Positions 32,020 through 40,837 of a stretch of DNA of 64,000 bases are shown here, one piece after another. Each line of letters opens with the position of its first letter. The first letter of the stretch is position 1. Source of the stretch: Variovorax sp. J22P240 (GTDB taxonomy: Bacteria > Pseudomonadota > Gammaproteobacteria > Burkholderiales > Burkholderiaceae_C); assembly GCF_030316855.1 (NCBI RefSeq), contig NZ_JASZYR010000009.1:1-64000 (forward strand). Direction: 5' to 3'. The position numbers were made by a program, and so were the translations under genes. The notes under the pieces were generated by a model. The model was not told where the DNA came from. It was given only the letters and a program-made list of their open reading frames with translations, and searched no databases.

Positions 32020-32485
32020 ATGAACGACAAAGCAGCAGGTATGAGGCGGCTGGTCAGTCGCGATAGTTTGAAAGAACTCGTCGATTGCTTTTATGTGGAC
32101 GTGCGAAGCGATCCGGAGATCGGGCCCATCTTCGACAAGGCCATCGGCGCGACGTGGGATGCACCTAGAGCGGATGGTGGATTTCTGGAGCACCGTGCTC
32201 CTGGCCAGCAAGTCGTTCCGCGGCAATGTCTTCAAGAAGCACATGGCGTTGGAGACGATGTCGGAGGCGCACTTTGCCCGCTGGCTCACGCTATGGCACA
32301 AGCACACCGACGCGCTGCTACCCTCCGCGGCGGCGCAAGAACTCCAGCAAATCGCCCACGGCGTTGCGCGTAACCTGCTCTACGGACACCATAAGGAGTT
32401 CGCCGAGTTCGTTGTCAAGAACGGGCAGGTCATCGACTGCGTTCGATACGGCCGCTTGCCGGACGTCGAGCCAGATGAGGCTTGA
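32020..32485 (+). pseudogene. Group III truncated haemoglobin gene with a frameshift
   Basis: The first frame reads SLKELVDCFYVDVRSDPEIG then PIFDKAIGATWDA. The family sequence continues in the next frame as HLERMVDFWSTVLLASKSFR, then FKKHMALETMSEAHFARWL and RNLLYGHHKEF. Together they give a complete group III truncated globin of about 155 residues. The frame changes at about 32157-32163, where two bases seem missing (or one extra). It is either a recent pseudogene or a sequencing error. These globins bind oxygen or NO. The start at ATG 32020 is 26 bases after the preceding stop. Confidence 0.8.
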
Positions 32486-32514
32486 CCGAACGGCTGCGAA
32501 GAGGTCAGCACCCT

Positions 32515-32850
32515 ATGGCGATCACCCACACATCATCCGGTCAGGTCGTGAATCTCGGCGCTCTCGACATGCACGCCGAAGAGACCTGTGCACTCTTGAA
32601 GGCTCGCGACGTCAAGATCATGTGGCTGGTGCTTCCTGCCGGAAGGCGGGTGCCGTCGCACGCCGTCTCGACATCGATGACCTTGCAGTGCTTGCGCGGA
32701 AGGGTAGAGGTGCACGTCGACGGCAACTTGAAGCTGCTGAAGGCCGGGCACATCATGTACCTCGCTGGCCGCTTGCTGCACGGCCTTCATGCGCTGGAAG
32801 AAAGCAGGGTGCTCATGACCCTCGTGCTGCCGGCCAGCCGCACCGATTGA
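32515..32850 (+). CDS. Small cupin-domain protein
   Basis: The 111-residue protein is a single cupin: MWLVLPAGRRVPSHAVSTSM, LRGRVEVHVDG, LKAGHIMYLAG, LLHGLHALEESRVLMTL. One His in each cupin motif is visible (PSHAV, LLHGL), but the usual HxH pair is reduced, so metal binding is uncertain. It is the last gene of the AOX cluster. Its 3' end overlaps the convergent LysR gene by 64 bases. Confidence 0.8.
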   Translation: MAITHTSSGQVVNLGALDMHAEETCALLKARDVKIMWLVLPAGRRVPSHAVSTSMTLQCLRGRVEVHVDGNLKLLKAGHIMYLAGRLLHGLHALEESRVLMTLVLPASRTD

Positions 32851-33857
32851 GCCGGGGCGTTCAGGTCCCTATGGTCTGTCAGGCACTGATGGTTGCACGC
32901 TCGGATCCTGGCTGTCATGAGGTCGATGAAGACGCGCATGCGTGAAGGCAGGTGTTGCCGGCTCAAGTAGCAGATGTAGTGGCCGCGGTCTTCAGGTGCA
33001 TACCGCGCGAGGCATGGAACGAGTGCGCCGGAGCGGAGTCCATCGCTGGCCAGGTAGCCCGCCATCTGTGCGATGCCGTGCCCGTCGAGCACGGCCTGCA
33101 GCACCAGGCTCGGGTCGTTGTAGGTGATCTTGGCCTGTGGCTGGAACTTCCGGACCTGGCCGTCCACCTTGAACTCCCATTCGTGGAGCCGGCCCGCCCC
33201 ATAGCGAAAGTTGATGCATTGGTGATGGGCCAAGTCATCCACGCTGTCGGGCAATCCGCGGGCGTCCCGGTACTCGGGCGAGGCGCAGACCAGTATCTGC
33301 ATCGGGATGATCTGCTTCGCAATGGTCCGGTCGTCCTCCAGCCGCCCATTGCGAAATGCGATGTCCACGCGGTCGGAGATGAAGTCGGCGGGCTTGTCGT
33401 CCAGAAGCAGGTCGATCGACACGTCCGGATAGGTTGCTCGGAACTCGCCGAGCAAGGGGGCGACCACTCTCCGCCCGAAGCCAACCGGCGCACTGATCCG
33501 AAGATGACCGCGGGGAGGGCCCTCACGTAGATCCCGCATTTCCTCAATGGACCGGACGATTCGATCGACCCCGGCGTGGCAATTGGCGAAGAAGAGGTCA
33601 CCTTCGCGGGTCAGAGTGGTACTGCGCGTGGTCCGAAGGATCAGGCGCACGTTCAGCTGGTCTTCGAGCCTTTGGACGCTGCGGCTTACCGCAGAGCGGC
33701 CGATGCCCAGGCGCTCGGCGGCCCGCGCGAAGCTGCCTTCGGTGACCACGGCGATGAAAGCGACGACCCCCGCATAGCTCGTGGCAAAACTCGAGGCCAA
33801 GGGGTCTGCACGCAGAGGGGTCGGGGCGGGTGCAAAGGGGGCCGAGATGCACGTCAT
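32787..33857 (-). CDS. LysR-family transcriptional regulator (copy A of a near-duplicate pair)
   Basis: The 356-residue protein has a LysR HTH starting late, near residue 35 ([39 protein letters not shown]), after an alanine/proline-rich leader. The effector domain is of the CrgA/DsdC-like group ([18 protein letters not shown]). It is about 90 percent identical by eye to the protein at 52893-53918, differing mainly at the two ends. AAGGGGAC precedes the ATG at 33857. The unusually long C-terminus (NAPAQSVRLAGSTRVMST) reads through DNA that overlaps the cupin gene, suggesting loss of an original stop. Confidence 0.9.
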   Translation of the reverse strand: MTCISAPFAPAPTPLRADPLASSFATSYAGVVAFIAVVTEGSFARAAERLGIGRSAVSRSVQRLEDQLNVRLILRTTRSTTLTREGDLFFANCHAGVDRIVRSIEEMRDLREGPPRGHLRISAPVGFGRRVVAPLLGEFRATYPDVSIDLLLDDKPADFISDRVDIAFRNGRLEDDRTIAKQIIPMQILVCASPEYRDARGLPDSVDDLAHHQCINFRYGAGRLHEWEFKVDGQVRKFQPQAKITYNDPSLVLQAVLDGHGIAQMAGYLASDGLRSGALVPCLARYAPEDRGHYICYLSRQHLPSRMRVFIDLMTARIRACNHQCLTDHRDLNAPAQSVRLAGSTRVMSTLLSSSA

Positions 33858-34186
33858 GAAAGCGTCCCCTTGATTTGAAGAGGCATCGATGGCGATGCTG
33901 GCACCGTGCGGCGCGCGTCCCGGATGCTCGTATTGAATTCCATGTTTCGCTCCTGCAGATCGAGGGGATTCAATGTCTTCTCGGGACGTGGTCGCACGAT
34001 GTCGGCATCGCAATGGCACTTCTCAGTTGTCATATTGGAGCGTCGTGGAGGGTGTCATGCAGGAGCTGCTGCATGCATTTGTGTCGGTTGACACACAACA
34101 TGACCCCACAGACACATTACCGTGCACCTCTGGCGGTGCAATGGCCTTACTCAATTTGACGAAGCGCGTCGGAGCGGCCCTCCGCC
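33858..34186. other. Intergenic region upstream of the receiver gene
   Basis: About 330 bases between two divergent genes. TGTGTC (34080-34085) and GACACA (34090-34095) form a 6-bp inverted repeat with a 4-base spacer about 90 bases before the ATG at 34187. No gene was recognised. Confidence 0.4.
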
Positions 34187-34558
34187 ATGACCACCGAAAG
34201 AACTCCAGATAAAAACAGACGGCTGTTGATCGTCGAAACGGATGACCTCATCCGCGAACTGCTCGTGCGCTGGCTGACCGAGGCGGGCTATCTGGTCGAG
34301 ATGGACGATTCGACGCCCAGGGGCGTCGCGCTCGTGATCGCGGATGTTCCGAACCCTGCGCAGGCCGCTGTCGTGCTGCGGGCGCTCAGTGTCCGCCATG
34401 GCGGCGCTCCAATCCTTGCCATATCGGGCCGGTTCAGGCGAGACGTCGCCGCGTCAGAGGACGCGGCGCGGCGATTCGGCGTCGCCCGAATGCTGCCGAA
34501 GCCATTCACGTGCAAGGAACTACTTACGGCGGTCGCTCGGTGTCTGGGCGGCGGTTGA
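34187..34558 (+). CDS. Stand-alone receiver-domain protein
   Basis: The 123-residue protein is a single response-regulator receiver: LLIVETDDLIRELLVRWLTE, a phosphoacceptor Asp in ALVIADVPN, and the conserved Lys in MLPKPFTCKELL. It has no output domain, so it would act by protein contact, for example in a phosphorelay with the hybrid kinase at 35559-37850. The GGAPILAISG segment fits the beta-4/Thr-Ser region. It converges on the OmpR-type gene with a 9-base gap. Confidence 0.85.
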   Translation: MTTERTPDKNRRLLIVETDDLIRELLVRWLTEAGYLVEMDDSTPRGVALVIADVPNPAQAAVVLRALSVRHGGAPILAISGRFRRDVAASEDAARRFGVARMLPKPFTCKELLTAVARCLGGG

Positions 34559-34567
34559 GCGATTGCG

Positions 34568-35305
34568 TCAACGCACGATCTCGACCGTCGGAATGAAGAT
34601 GTAGCCGGCGCCGCGGTCGGTGCGGATGATGGGAGGCCGGTCGTCGGACTCCAGCTTGCGACGGAGCCGACCGACCTTCACGTCGATGGAGCGGTCATAG
34701 ACCTCGTCGTCATGAAGGCGTGAGAGCTCAAGCAGCTGGGCGCGCGTCAGCACGCGCTGCGGCGCACCTAGAAAGGCGGTGAGGAGGTTGTATTCGCCGT
34801 TGGACAGGCCAACGACTTCCCCTAGCGGTGAGGACAGCCTGCGCAAGCCCACGTTGAGTTCCCACCCGGCGAAGCGGTAGGCGCGGACTCCGGACTCGCG
34901 GCGGCTTGCAACCTCCCGCATCTTCGATCGGCGCAGCAGCGCGCGGACGCGGGCCAACAGTTCACGCGGCGAGAAGGGCTTCGTCAGGTAATCGTCGGCG
35001 CCAAGCTCGAGCGCCATCACACGGTCGGCCTCGTCACGCCTGCCAGTGATGACGATGATGGCCAAGTCGGACTGCTCGCGCAAACGGCGTGCGATCTGGA
35101 TGCCGTCCTCGTCAGGGAGGCGGACATCGAGAACCAGCAAGTCCACGGCGCTGAGGTTCAGTGCCTCCCTCATTGCCGCACCAGATGCCACAGCGCTGAC
35201 CTTGAAGTCGTAGTCACCGAGAAAATCCACCAGCATCTGCCGTATCGACGGGTCGTCGTCGACCACAAGAACGTGTGGCGCTACGCCCTGCGCCGGCAAT
35301 TCCAT
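34568..35305 (-). CDS. OmpR/PhoB-family response regulator
   Basis: The 245-residue protein has a receiver domain (VLVVDDDPSIRQML, phosphoacceptor D60 in LLVLDVRLPDEDG, Lys in DDYLTKPFSPRELL) and a C-terminal winged helix (GLSNGEYNLLTAFL, YDRSIDVKVGRLRRKLE, IIRTDRGAGYIF). It is divergent from the hybrid kinase gene, its likely partner, across about 250 bases. The signal sensed by the pair is unknown. Confidence 0.93.
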   Translation of the reverse strand: MELPAQGVAPHVLVVDDDPSIRQMLVDFLGDYDFKVSAVASGAAMREALNLSAVDLLVLDVRLPDEDGIQIARRLREQSDLAIIVITGRRDEADRVMALELGADDYLTKPFSPRELLARVRALLRRSKMREVASRRESGVRAYRFAGWELNVGLRRLSSPLGEVVGLSNGEYNLLTAFLGAPQRVLTRAQLLELSRLHDDEVYDRSIDVKVGRLRRKLESDDRPPIIRTDRGAGYIFIPTVEIVR

Positions 35306-35558
35306 ATTTTTCCTTCCTCGTCAGTGCGCTTGTGTCGGGCCGGACCGGCCAGGTTCCGCGATGCACGGATCAGGCCCGCAACCTCGCCGCTCAGCGGATC
35401 GGAAGTGTAACAATTGGCGAGCCCTGGGCCGTGTATGCTGCCGCGCTATTCGTCCTGTTGGGACGCTTCATGCGCGGTTTCCGCCGCGCAGCCTCGGAGC
35501 AAGAAGGGTGCGTTCCAATCCATTTACCCGAAAGAAGGTGTTGTCGGCTGGAGCCGCC

Positions 35559-37850
35559 TTGCTCGACGAGCGAGTGACGCAATCGGTCGCTGTGCGGTAC
35601 GCGCTTGCGCCCGCCTGCATCGTGATTGCGGTGCTGGTGCACCTCTCACCCGCCGGCCCGACTCTCAGCCTCGCGGGCCTGTTCGTGTTTGCCGTGCTGG
35701 CCGCGGCGTGGTTCGGCGGCGCGGGACCCGGACTCGTGGCTGCACTGGCGGCCACACTCACGCTGCCCCAGCTGATCGAGGTGCCTTATCCGCTGATTGG
35801 CGGCTTTCTCGATCTGCCCCGCTTCGTCACGTTCTCAGTCGCGGGACTTGTCATAGGCTGGATGAGCGCTCGGCGTGCCAGAGCGCTGCGCGATCAGCAG
35901 CGCTACGTGCGCGCCATGGACGCCAGCGACGATGGCTTCTGGGACTGGATCGTCGCCAAGGACGCCATCTATGCCTCGCCACGATTGCTGGAGATCTACG
36001 GCCTCGCGCCGGGCGCATGTTTCACCGGCCGCGATGAGTTCATCGCACAAATTCCGTTCCATCCCGAGGATCGTGCGCCATTGCTGCGTGCGTTTGCCGA
36101 GCACTTTGCCGGCAAGGAGGCGCGCTTTGGAGTCGAGACCCGCTTCATCCGGGACGGAACGACGCGCTGGGTGCAACTGGCCGGCATGGCAGCGCGCAGT
36201 CGTTCCGGCGCGGTCGTTCGCTGGACCGGCACGGTGCGAGACATCACCGAGCGCAAGCGCGCCGAAGAGGCGTTGCGGGAGTCCGAGCAGCGCTACGAAC
36301 TCGCCATGGCCGCGAGCGAATCGGGGTACTGGGATTGGCACATTCCTACCGACACGTACTTTGCATCGCCGAGAGCGTTTGAACTGGCCGGGTTTCCGCC
36401 AGGCACGACCTGGGCCGACAGGGATGACTACAGAGCGCGAATCAACATGCACCCGGAGGATTTCGTGAGATGGGAGACCGCGCGGCAGGCATTGTTTGCC
36501 GGAACGGGCGAGCGAATTGCCATGGAAGTGCGCTACCTCGTCAATGGGGAGCCTCGCTGGCACAACCTTCAGGCCATCTGCAAGCGCGACGACGCGGGCA
36601 AGGTCGCACGGTGGACTGGATCGGCTACCGACATCACGGCGCGCAAGCTCGCGGAGGAAGGGTTGAGGACCATGGAGCGCAAGCTGCGCCGGGCGCAACG
36701 CCTCGAGTCGATAGGAACACTTGCGGGCGGAATCGCGCACGACTTCAACAACATCCTCGGCGCGATTCTCGGCTATGGCGAGATGGCATTGCGTGATGCG
36801 GCCAAGGGGAGTCGCCTCGCGCGCGACCTCGACAGCATCATGGTCGCCGGCGAGCGCGGACGCGCACTCGTCGAGCGCTTGCTGGCTTTCAGTCGCAGCG
36901 CGGTCGGCGAACGTGTGCCGGTCCACGTCGAGGGGGTGGTACGCGAGGTGCTTGACCTGGTCTCGGCGAAGTTGCCTGCGACCGTGACGGTGCACGCCAC
37001 GCTGCACGCGGGGGCCGCCGCGGTACTCGGCGACGCGACTCAGGTACATCAGGTCGTGGCCAATCTTGCGACCAATTCCATCCAGGCAATGCCGGGCGGC
37101 GGAAGGTTGCGCGTCGAGCTCGCCATCGAGCGCGTCGAGGCTCGACGCGCCGGGACGATCGGCGCACGTCGGCCCGGCGAATATGTCGTACTCACGGTCG
37201 CAGATACCGGCGCCGGCATCGCGCCGGAGATCATCGATCGCATTTTCGATCCCTTCTTCACCACCAAGGAGGTCGGCACCGGTACCGGTCTGGGCCTTTC
37301 CCTCGTGCATGGCATCGTCACCGAGCTCGGCGGTGCCATCGACGTGGCGAGTTCCCTCGGCGCCGGCAGCACCTTCGTTGTCTACCTGCCGCGCTCCGGT
37401 GACGCGGCAGAGCCGAACGATCAACAGGAGTCGGCCCCGCCGCGCGGCGATGGTCAGCGTGTGCTGATCGTCGACGACGAGGAGCCGTTGGTGGATCTTG
37501 CGACCCGTACTCTTGCGGATCTGGGCTATGTGCCCATCGGCTTTACTTCGAGTGCGGCTGCGCTCGCGGCATTCCGGGAAGACCCCGAGCGCTTCGATGC
37601 CCTGATGACGGATGAGCGCATGCCGGAAATGTCGGGATCGGCGCTGATTCGCGAAGTGCGAGGGATACGCGAGTCCATCCCCATCGTGCTGATGAGCGGG
37701 TATCTGGGAGCGAGGGCAGGAAAGGCGCGCGAAAGCGGTGCTGCCGACTCGCTGGGTGCAGCGATCGGCGCCGACGAAGTCCTGCAGAAGCCGCTTTCGG
37801 CGCGCGACCTCGGCGCGAGCCTGGCCCGGGTGTTGCGAGTCACGGGTTAG
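35559..37850 (+). CDS. Membrane hybrid histidine kinase with two PAS domains and a C-terminal receiver
   Basis: The protein of about 763 residues has KdpD/DUF4118-like N-terminal membrane helices (ALAPACIVIAVLVHL to FSVAGLVIGWM). Two PAS_3-type domains follow, each ending in a TGTVRDITERK or TGSATDITARK segment. Next come a HisKA-type phosphoacceptor (GGIAHDFNNILGAILGYGEM), a catalytic ATPase domain (DTGAGIAPEIIDRIFDPFFT, GTGLGLSLVHGIV) and a receiver (VLIVDDEEPLVDLA, Asp in ALMTDERMPEMSG). The start is uncertain: TTG 35559 has GGAG five bases upstream, GTG 35538 is an alternative, and ATG 35361 would add implausible sequence. Confidence 0.88.
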   Translation: MLDERVTQSVAVRYALAPACIVIAVLVHLSPAGPTLSLAGLFVFAVLAAAWFGGAGPGLVAALAATLTLPQLIEVPYPLIGGFLDLPRFVTFSVAGLVIGWMSARRARALRDQQRYVRAMDASDDGFWDWIVAKDAIYASPRLLEIYGLAPGACFTGRDEFIAQIPFHPEDRAPLLRAFAEHFAGKEARFGVETRFIRDGTTRWVQLAGMAARSRSGAVVRWTGTVRDITERKRAEEALRESEQRYELAMAASESGYWDWHIPTDTYFASPRAFELAGFPPGTTWADRDDYRARINMHPEDFVRWETARQALFAGTGERIAMEVRYLVNGEPRWHNLQAICKRDDAGKVARWTGSATDITARKLAEEGLRTMERKLRRAQRLESIGTLAGGIAHDFNNILGAILGYGEMALRDAAKGSRLARDLDSIMVAGERGRALVERLLAFSRSAVGERVPVHVEGVVREVLDLVSAKLPATVTVHATLHAGAAAVLGDATQVHQVVANLATNSIQAMPGGGRLRVELAIERVEARRAGTIGARRPGEYVVLTVADTGAGIAPEIIDRIFDPFFTTKEVGTGTGLGLSLVHGIVTELGGAIDVASSLGAGSTFVVYLPRSGDAAEPNDQQESAPPRGDGQRVLIVDDEEPLVDLATRTLADLGYVPIGFTSSAAALAAFREDPERFDALMTDERMPEMSGSALIREVRGIRESIPIVLMSGYLGARAGKARESGAADSLGAAIGADEVLQKPLSARDLGASLARVLRVTG

Positions 37851-37904
37851 TGCGCTGAAGTCAACACACACTGAGCCTGGCCAGTATGGTCACGACGTCT
37901 GAAC

Positions 37905-38654
37905 CTATGTGATGGCAATGCCGCCATCGACGCGCAAGTCAATGCCCGTCACAAAGCTGCTCTCGTCGGATGCCAGGAACAGCGCGGCGCGCGCAAGCTC
38001 ATTGGGCCGGCCGAGACGGCCGAGCGGGATCGCCGATGCCACGCCTTTCTCGAACGCAGGTCGGTCTTCTGGCGAGATGCCGAGCTTTTCCAGGATGGGC
38101 GTGTCGACCGGCCCGGGGCTGAGGACGTTGACGCGGATGCCGCGACCCTTCAGTTCCAGCGCCCAGCTTCGAGCAAATGCGCCGATGGCCGCCTTGGTCC
38201 CTGCGTAGACCGCATGGTCGTCGAGCACCTTCGCGCTCGCGATCGAGCCCGTGAGGATGATGGACCCCCCCTCGCGCATCAAGGGCAGCATCTTGGTGAC
38301 GCCAAAGAAGACGCCTCGCGTGTTGGTCGCGAATTGGGCGTCGTAGCTCTCCACGCTCACCGCCAATGAAGGCTCGATGCGATTGATGCCGGCGTTGGCC
38401 ATGTAGATGTCGATCGCGCCGAATCGGGCCGAGACCTCCGCGACCAGCCGGTCATGTGTCGACAAATCGCCGACGTCCCCGATGATTCCTGTGGCTTCGG
38501 GGCCGAGTTCGGCCAGGGCGATGTCCACGGCATCCCGCCGCCGACCCACGATGACGACCTTGGCGCCTTGGGCCGCGAAGGCCTTCGCCGCGGCGAGACC
38601 GATGCCGCTGCTCCCGCCCGTGATGACTGCAATTTTTCCGGATAGCTTGCTCAT
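37905..38654 (-). CDS. SDR-family NAD(P)-dependent oxidoreductase
   Basis: The 249-residue classical SDR has the cofactor motif TGGSSGIG, NAG in YMANAGIN, the catalytic Ser in ILTGSIAS and YxxxK in YAGTKAA, then the SPGPVDTP segment and a C-terminal FVTGIDLRVDGG. It reduces or oxidises an unknown carbonyl or alcohol. It is divergent from the LysR gene at 38752, which probably regulates it. The ATG at 38654 is where the family sequence starts. Confidence 0.94.
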   Translation of the reverse strand: MSKLSGKIAVITGGSSGIGLAAAKAFAAQGAKVVIVGRRRDAVDIALAELGPEATGIIGDVGDLSTHDRLVAEVSARFGAIDIYMANAGINRIEPSLAVSVESYDAQFATNTRGVFFGVTKMLPLMREGGSIILTGSIASAKVLDDHAVYAGTKAAIGAFARSWALELKGRGIRVNVLSPGPVDTPILEKLGISPEDRPAFEKGVASAIPLGRLGRPNELARAALFLASDESSFVTGIDLRVDGGIAIT

Positions 38655-38751
38655 GAGTTGTTCCTTGGTTGATGCAACGAATTTAGGTATTCCTGAATGG
38701 ATTGAGTAGTCCATAATTTGACAAACATTTGTTCCAAAAGAAGTTGAATCG

Positions 38752-39633
38752 ATGCTGGATCGAACCCAGGGTCTGATCGCATTTGTGCGCACGGTGGAGG
38801 CCGGCTCGTTCAGCGGTGCGGCGCGGGCGTTGGGCACTTCGCCATCGGCAATCTCCAAGAGCGTGGCGCGGCTCGAGGCGCGGTTCGGCGTGCGTCTGTT
38901 CCAGCGGTCCACCCGCACCTTGACGCTGACCCAGGAGGGTGCGGCGTACTTCGAACGCGTCGCACCGCTGCTTCGCGCGCTCGACGAGGCGGGCGATGTG
39001 ATGCACGCGACGGCGACGGCCCAAGGCCTCTTGCGCGTGACGGCACCCGGAGATCTGGGCCGGGTGCTGATGGAGCCGCTGACCCGGGAGTTCCTGCCCC
39101 GACATCGAGGGCTCAAGCTTGAGATCAGCCTGACGGACAGGCACGTTGACCTGATCCGCGAAGGTTTCGACATCGCGGTGCGGGCAGGCGATGTCGCGGA
39201 CTCCGACCTGACCTCGCGCTTGCTTGCCAGGCTGCCCATGGTGCTGGCGGCGTCGCCGGCATACCTGACCGCCCACGGCGCTCCAAAGAGCAAGGAAGCG
39301 CTTCGGGATCACGATCACGTCCGCTACGTGCTCGCCGGCAGGCCTTTTCCGTTGAAGTTCGCCGACGGCAGCGTCTTCACGCCGGAAGGTGTCCTCGATG
39401 CGGACAGTGGCGTTGCGACGCGCATTGCGGCGTTGAACGGGATGGGCATCGTGCAGATGCTGCGCTTTGCCATCCAGGACGACATCGACGCCGGCAGGTT
39501 GAAGCCGGTGCTGCCGAAGGTTCCACTTCCGTTGGTGTCGGTGTATGCATTGCACGCCTTCGGACGCCACGCTCCCGCAAGGGCGCGCCTCTTCATTGAT
39601 TTCCTTGCTGCCAAATTGGTGTCCTTCTCTTGA
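38752..39633 (+). CDS. LysR-family transcriptional regulator
   Basis: The 293-residue protein has the LysR HTH (LIAFVRTVEAGSFSGAARAL, GTSPSAISKSVARLEARFGV) and an effector domain of the CrgA group (LRVTAPGDLGRVLMEPL). It is divergent from the SDR at 37905-38654 with 97 bases between starts. AAGAAG lies before the ATG. Its 3' end is 28 bases from the convergent second SDR gene. Confidence 0.93.
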   Translation: MLDRTQGLIAFVRTVEAGSFSGAARALGTSPSAISKSVARLEARFGVRLFQRSTRTLTLTQEGAAYFERVAPLLRALDEAGDVMHATATAQGLLRVTAPGDLGRVLMEPLTREFLPRHRGLKLEISLTDRHVDLIREGFDIAVRAGDVADSDLTSRLLARLPMVLAASPAYLTAHGAPKSKEALRDHDHVRYVLAGRPFPLKFADGSVFTPEGVLDADSGVATRIAALNGMGIVQMLRFAIQDDIDAGRLKPVLPKVPLPLVSVYALHAFGRHAPARARLFIDFLAAKLVSFS

Positions 39634-39661
39634 CGCAGGCATGCCATCGGCGCTGCGGCAT

Positions 39662-40609
39662 TCAGAAGTGCTCACCCACCAATTCCTCGCTCTTGCTCCA
39701 CAGCCGTCTTGCGGTTTCCGGGTCGAGCGCGTACGAGCAAACGCCTTCGGCAACGGGACTGACAGCCCGGTCGACCACCTCGGACACGTGGCAGTTTTCG
39801 CAGTACCGGCCACCGACCTCGGTGGATGTCGCGACGACGCCGGCCCACACCGTAGTCGCTGCACCCTGAGGCACGCTCTTCCATTGGAACGGTGGCTGGC
39901 CTTGTGCCACCAGGTCGACGCTGATTCGCTGCAGGATCTGATCCATCGCTTCGAGGCCGATATGCCGTCCGAGCTCCGTGCGGACGGTTCCGGGATGCAC
40001 GGCGGTCGCGCGCACGCCGCGCGACTTGTGGCGTCGATCGAACTCGACAGCGAACAGGATATTGGCGGTCTTGGAACGCGCATACGCGATTCCGGGCTCA
40101 TACGCGGTGCGTTCGAAGTTCAGATCATCGAGCGTGAAGTTCGCCGAGCGATGGGAGGCGGAGGCTACGACCACGACCCGGCCACCGTCGGCGATCAAGG
40201 GGGCGAGGCGATTGACGAACACGAAGTGGCCGAGATGGTTGGTACCCAGCTGTGTTTCGAAGCCGTCACGCGTGCGGCCCAACGGTGTCGCCATGACCCC
40301 CGCGTTGGCGATCACGACATCGAACGGGCGCCCGTCGCGAACAAGAGCATCGGCGCAGCTGCGCGCGCTCGCGAGCGAGGCCAGGTCGAGTGCGACCAGT
40401 TCGAGGCCGCCGCCGGCCACAGCGGCACGGACCGGCGCGGTGGCGTCTGCGGCTTTGCCAAGGTCCCGGGCGGTGCCGATGACCTGCGCGCCGCGCGCGG
40501 CCAAGGACCGCGCGGTTTCCACGCCGATCCCGGACGACACACCGGTCACGAGGATGCGCTTCCCGCGCAGGTCGATGCCTGACAGAACTTCATCAGCGGT
40601 GGACGTCAT
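39662..40609 (-). CDS. SDR-family oxidoreductase (retinol dehydrogenase/WW-domain oxidoreductase-like)
   Basis: The protein of about 315 residues has TGVSSGIGVETARSLAARGA, DVVIANAGVM, the GTNHLGHFVFVNRLAPL segment typical of the retinol-dehydrogenase-like SDR group, YARSKTAN as YxxxK, and a CxxC in YCENC near the C-terminus. An SDR acting on a bulky or aromatic carbonyl is likely, but the substrate is unknown. The ATG at 40609 matches family starts; one at 40663 would add 18 residues. Confidence 0.9.
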   Translation of the reverse strand: MTSTADEVLSGIDLRGKRILVTGVSSGIGVETARSLAARGAQVIGTARDLGKAADATAPVRAAVAGGGLELVALDLASLASARSCADALVRDGRPFDVVIANAGVMATPLGRTRDGFETQLGTNHLGHFVFVNRLAPLIADGGRVVVVASASHRSANFTLDDLNFERTAYEPGIAYARSKTANILFAVEFDRRHKSRGVRATAVHPGTVRTELGRHIGLEAMDQILQRISVDLVAQGQPPFQWKSVPQGAATTVWAGVVATSTEVGGRYCENCHVSEVVDRAVSPVAEGVCSYALDPETARRLWSKSEELVGEHF

Positions 40610-40837
40610 ACCCAGTCGGGAATCGCCAGCCTCTTCAGGCGAGGTTGCTTGCTTTTCATGCATGGCGGCATCGTAGGGGCCGCCCCTTGGACGCGGTAGC
40701 AGCCAAACAGGCCACACGGCGTTGCCGGGCAGGCAGCAATGCCCTGGGGCCGGGATGCGCATGACATGGCGTGGCGCGCTTGACGCCGCGCTCGGAGAGG
40801 CTGCCGCTTCGGTGCACTGGACCCCACGGCGTGACGC

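Noticed and set aside
35361-35558. N-terminal extension of the hybrid kinase from ATG 35361
   Set aside because: The extra residues are Arg/Cys/Pro-rich without structure, and a GGAG-preceded TTG at 35559 sits directly before the membrane domain.
35835-37871. A 678-codon minus-strand open frame opposite the hybrid kinase
   Set aside because: No known motifs and composition typical of an antisense shadow; the kinase motifs on the plus strand are complete.
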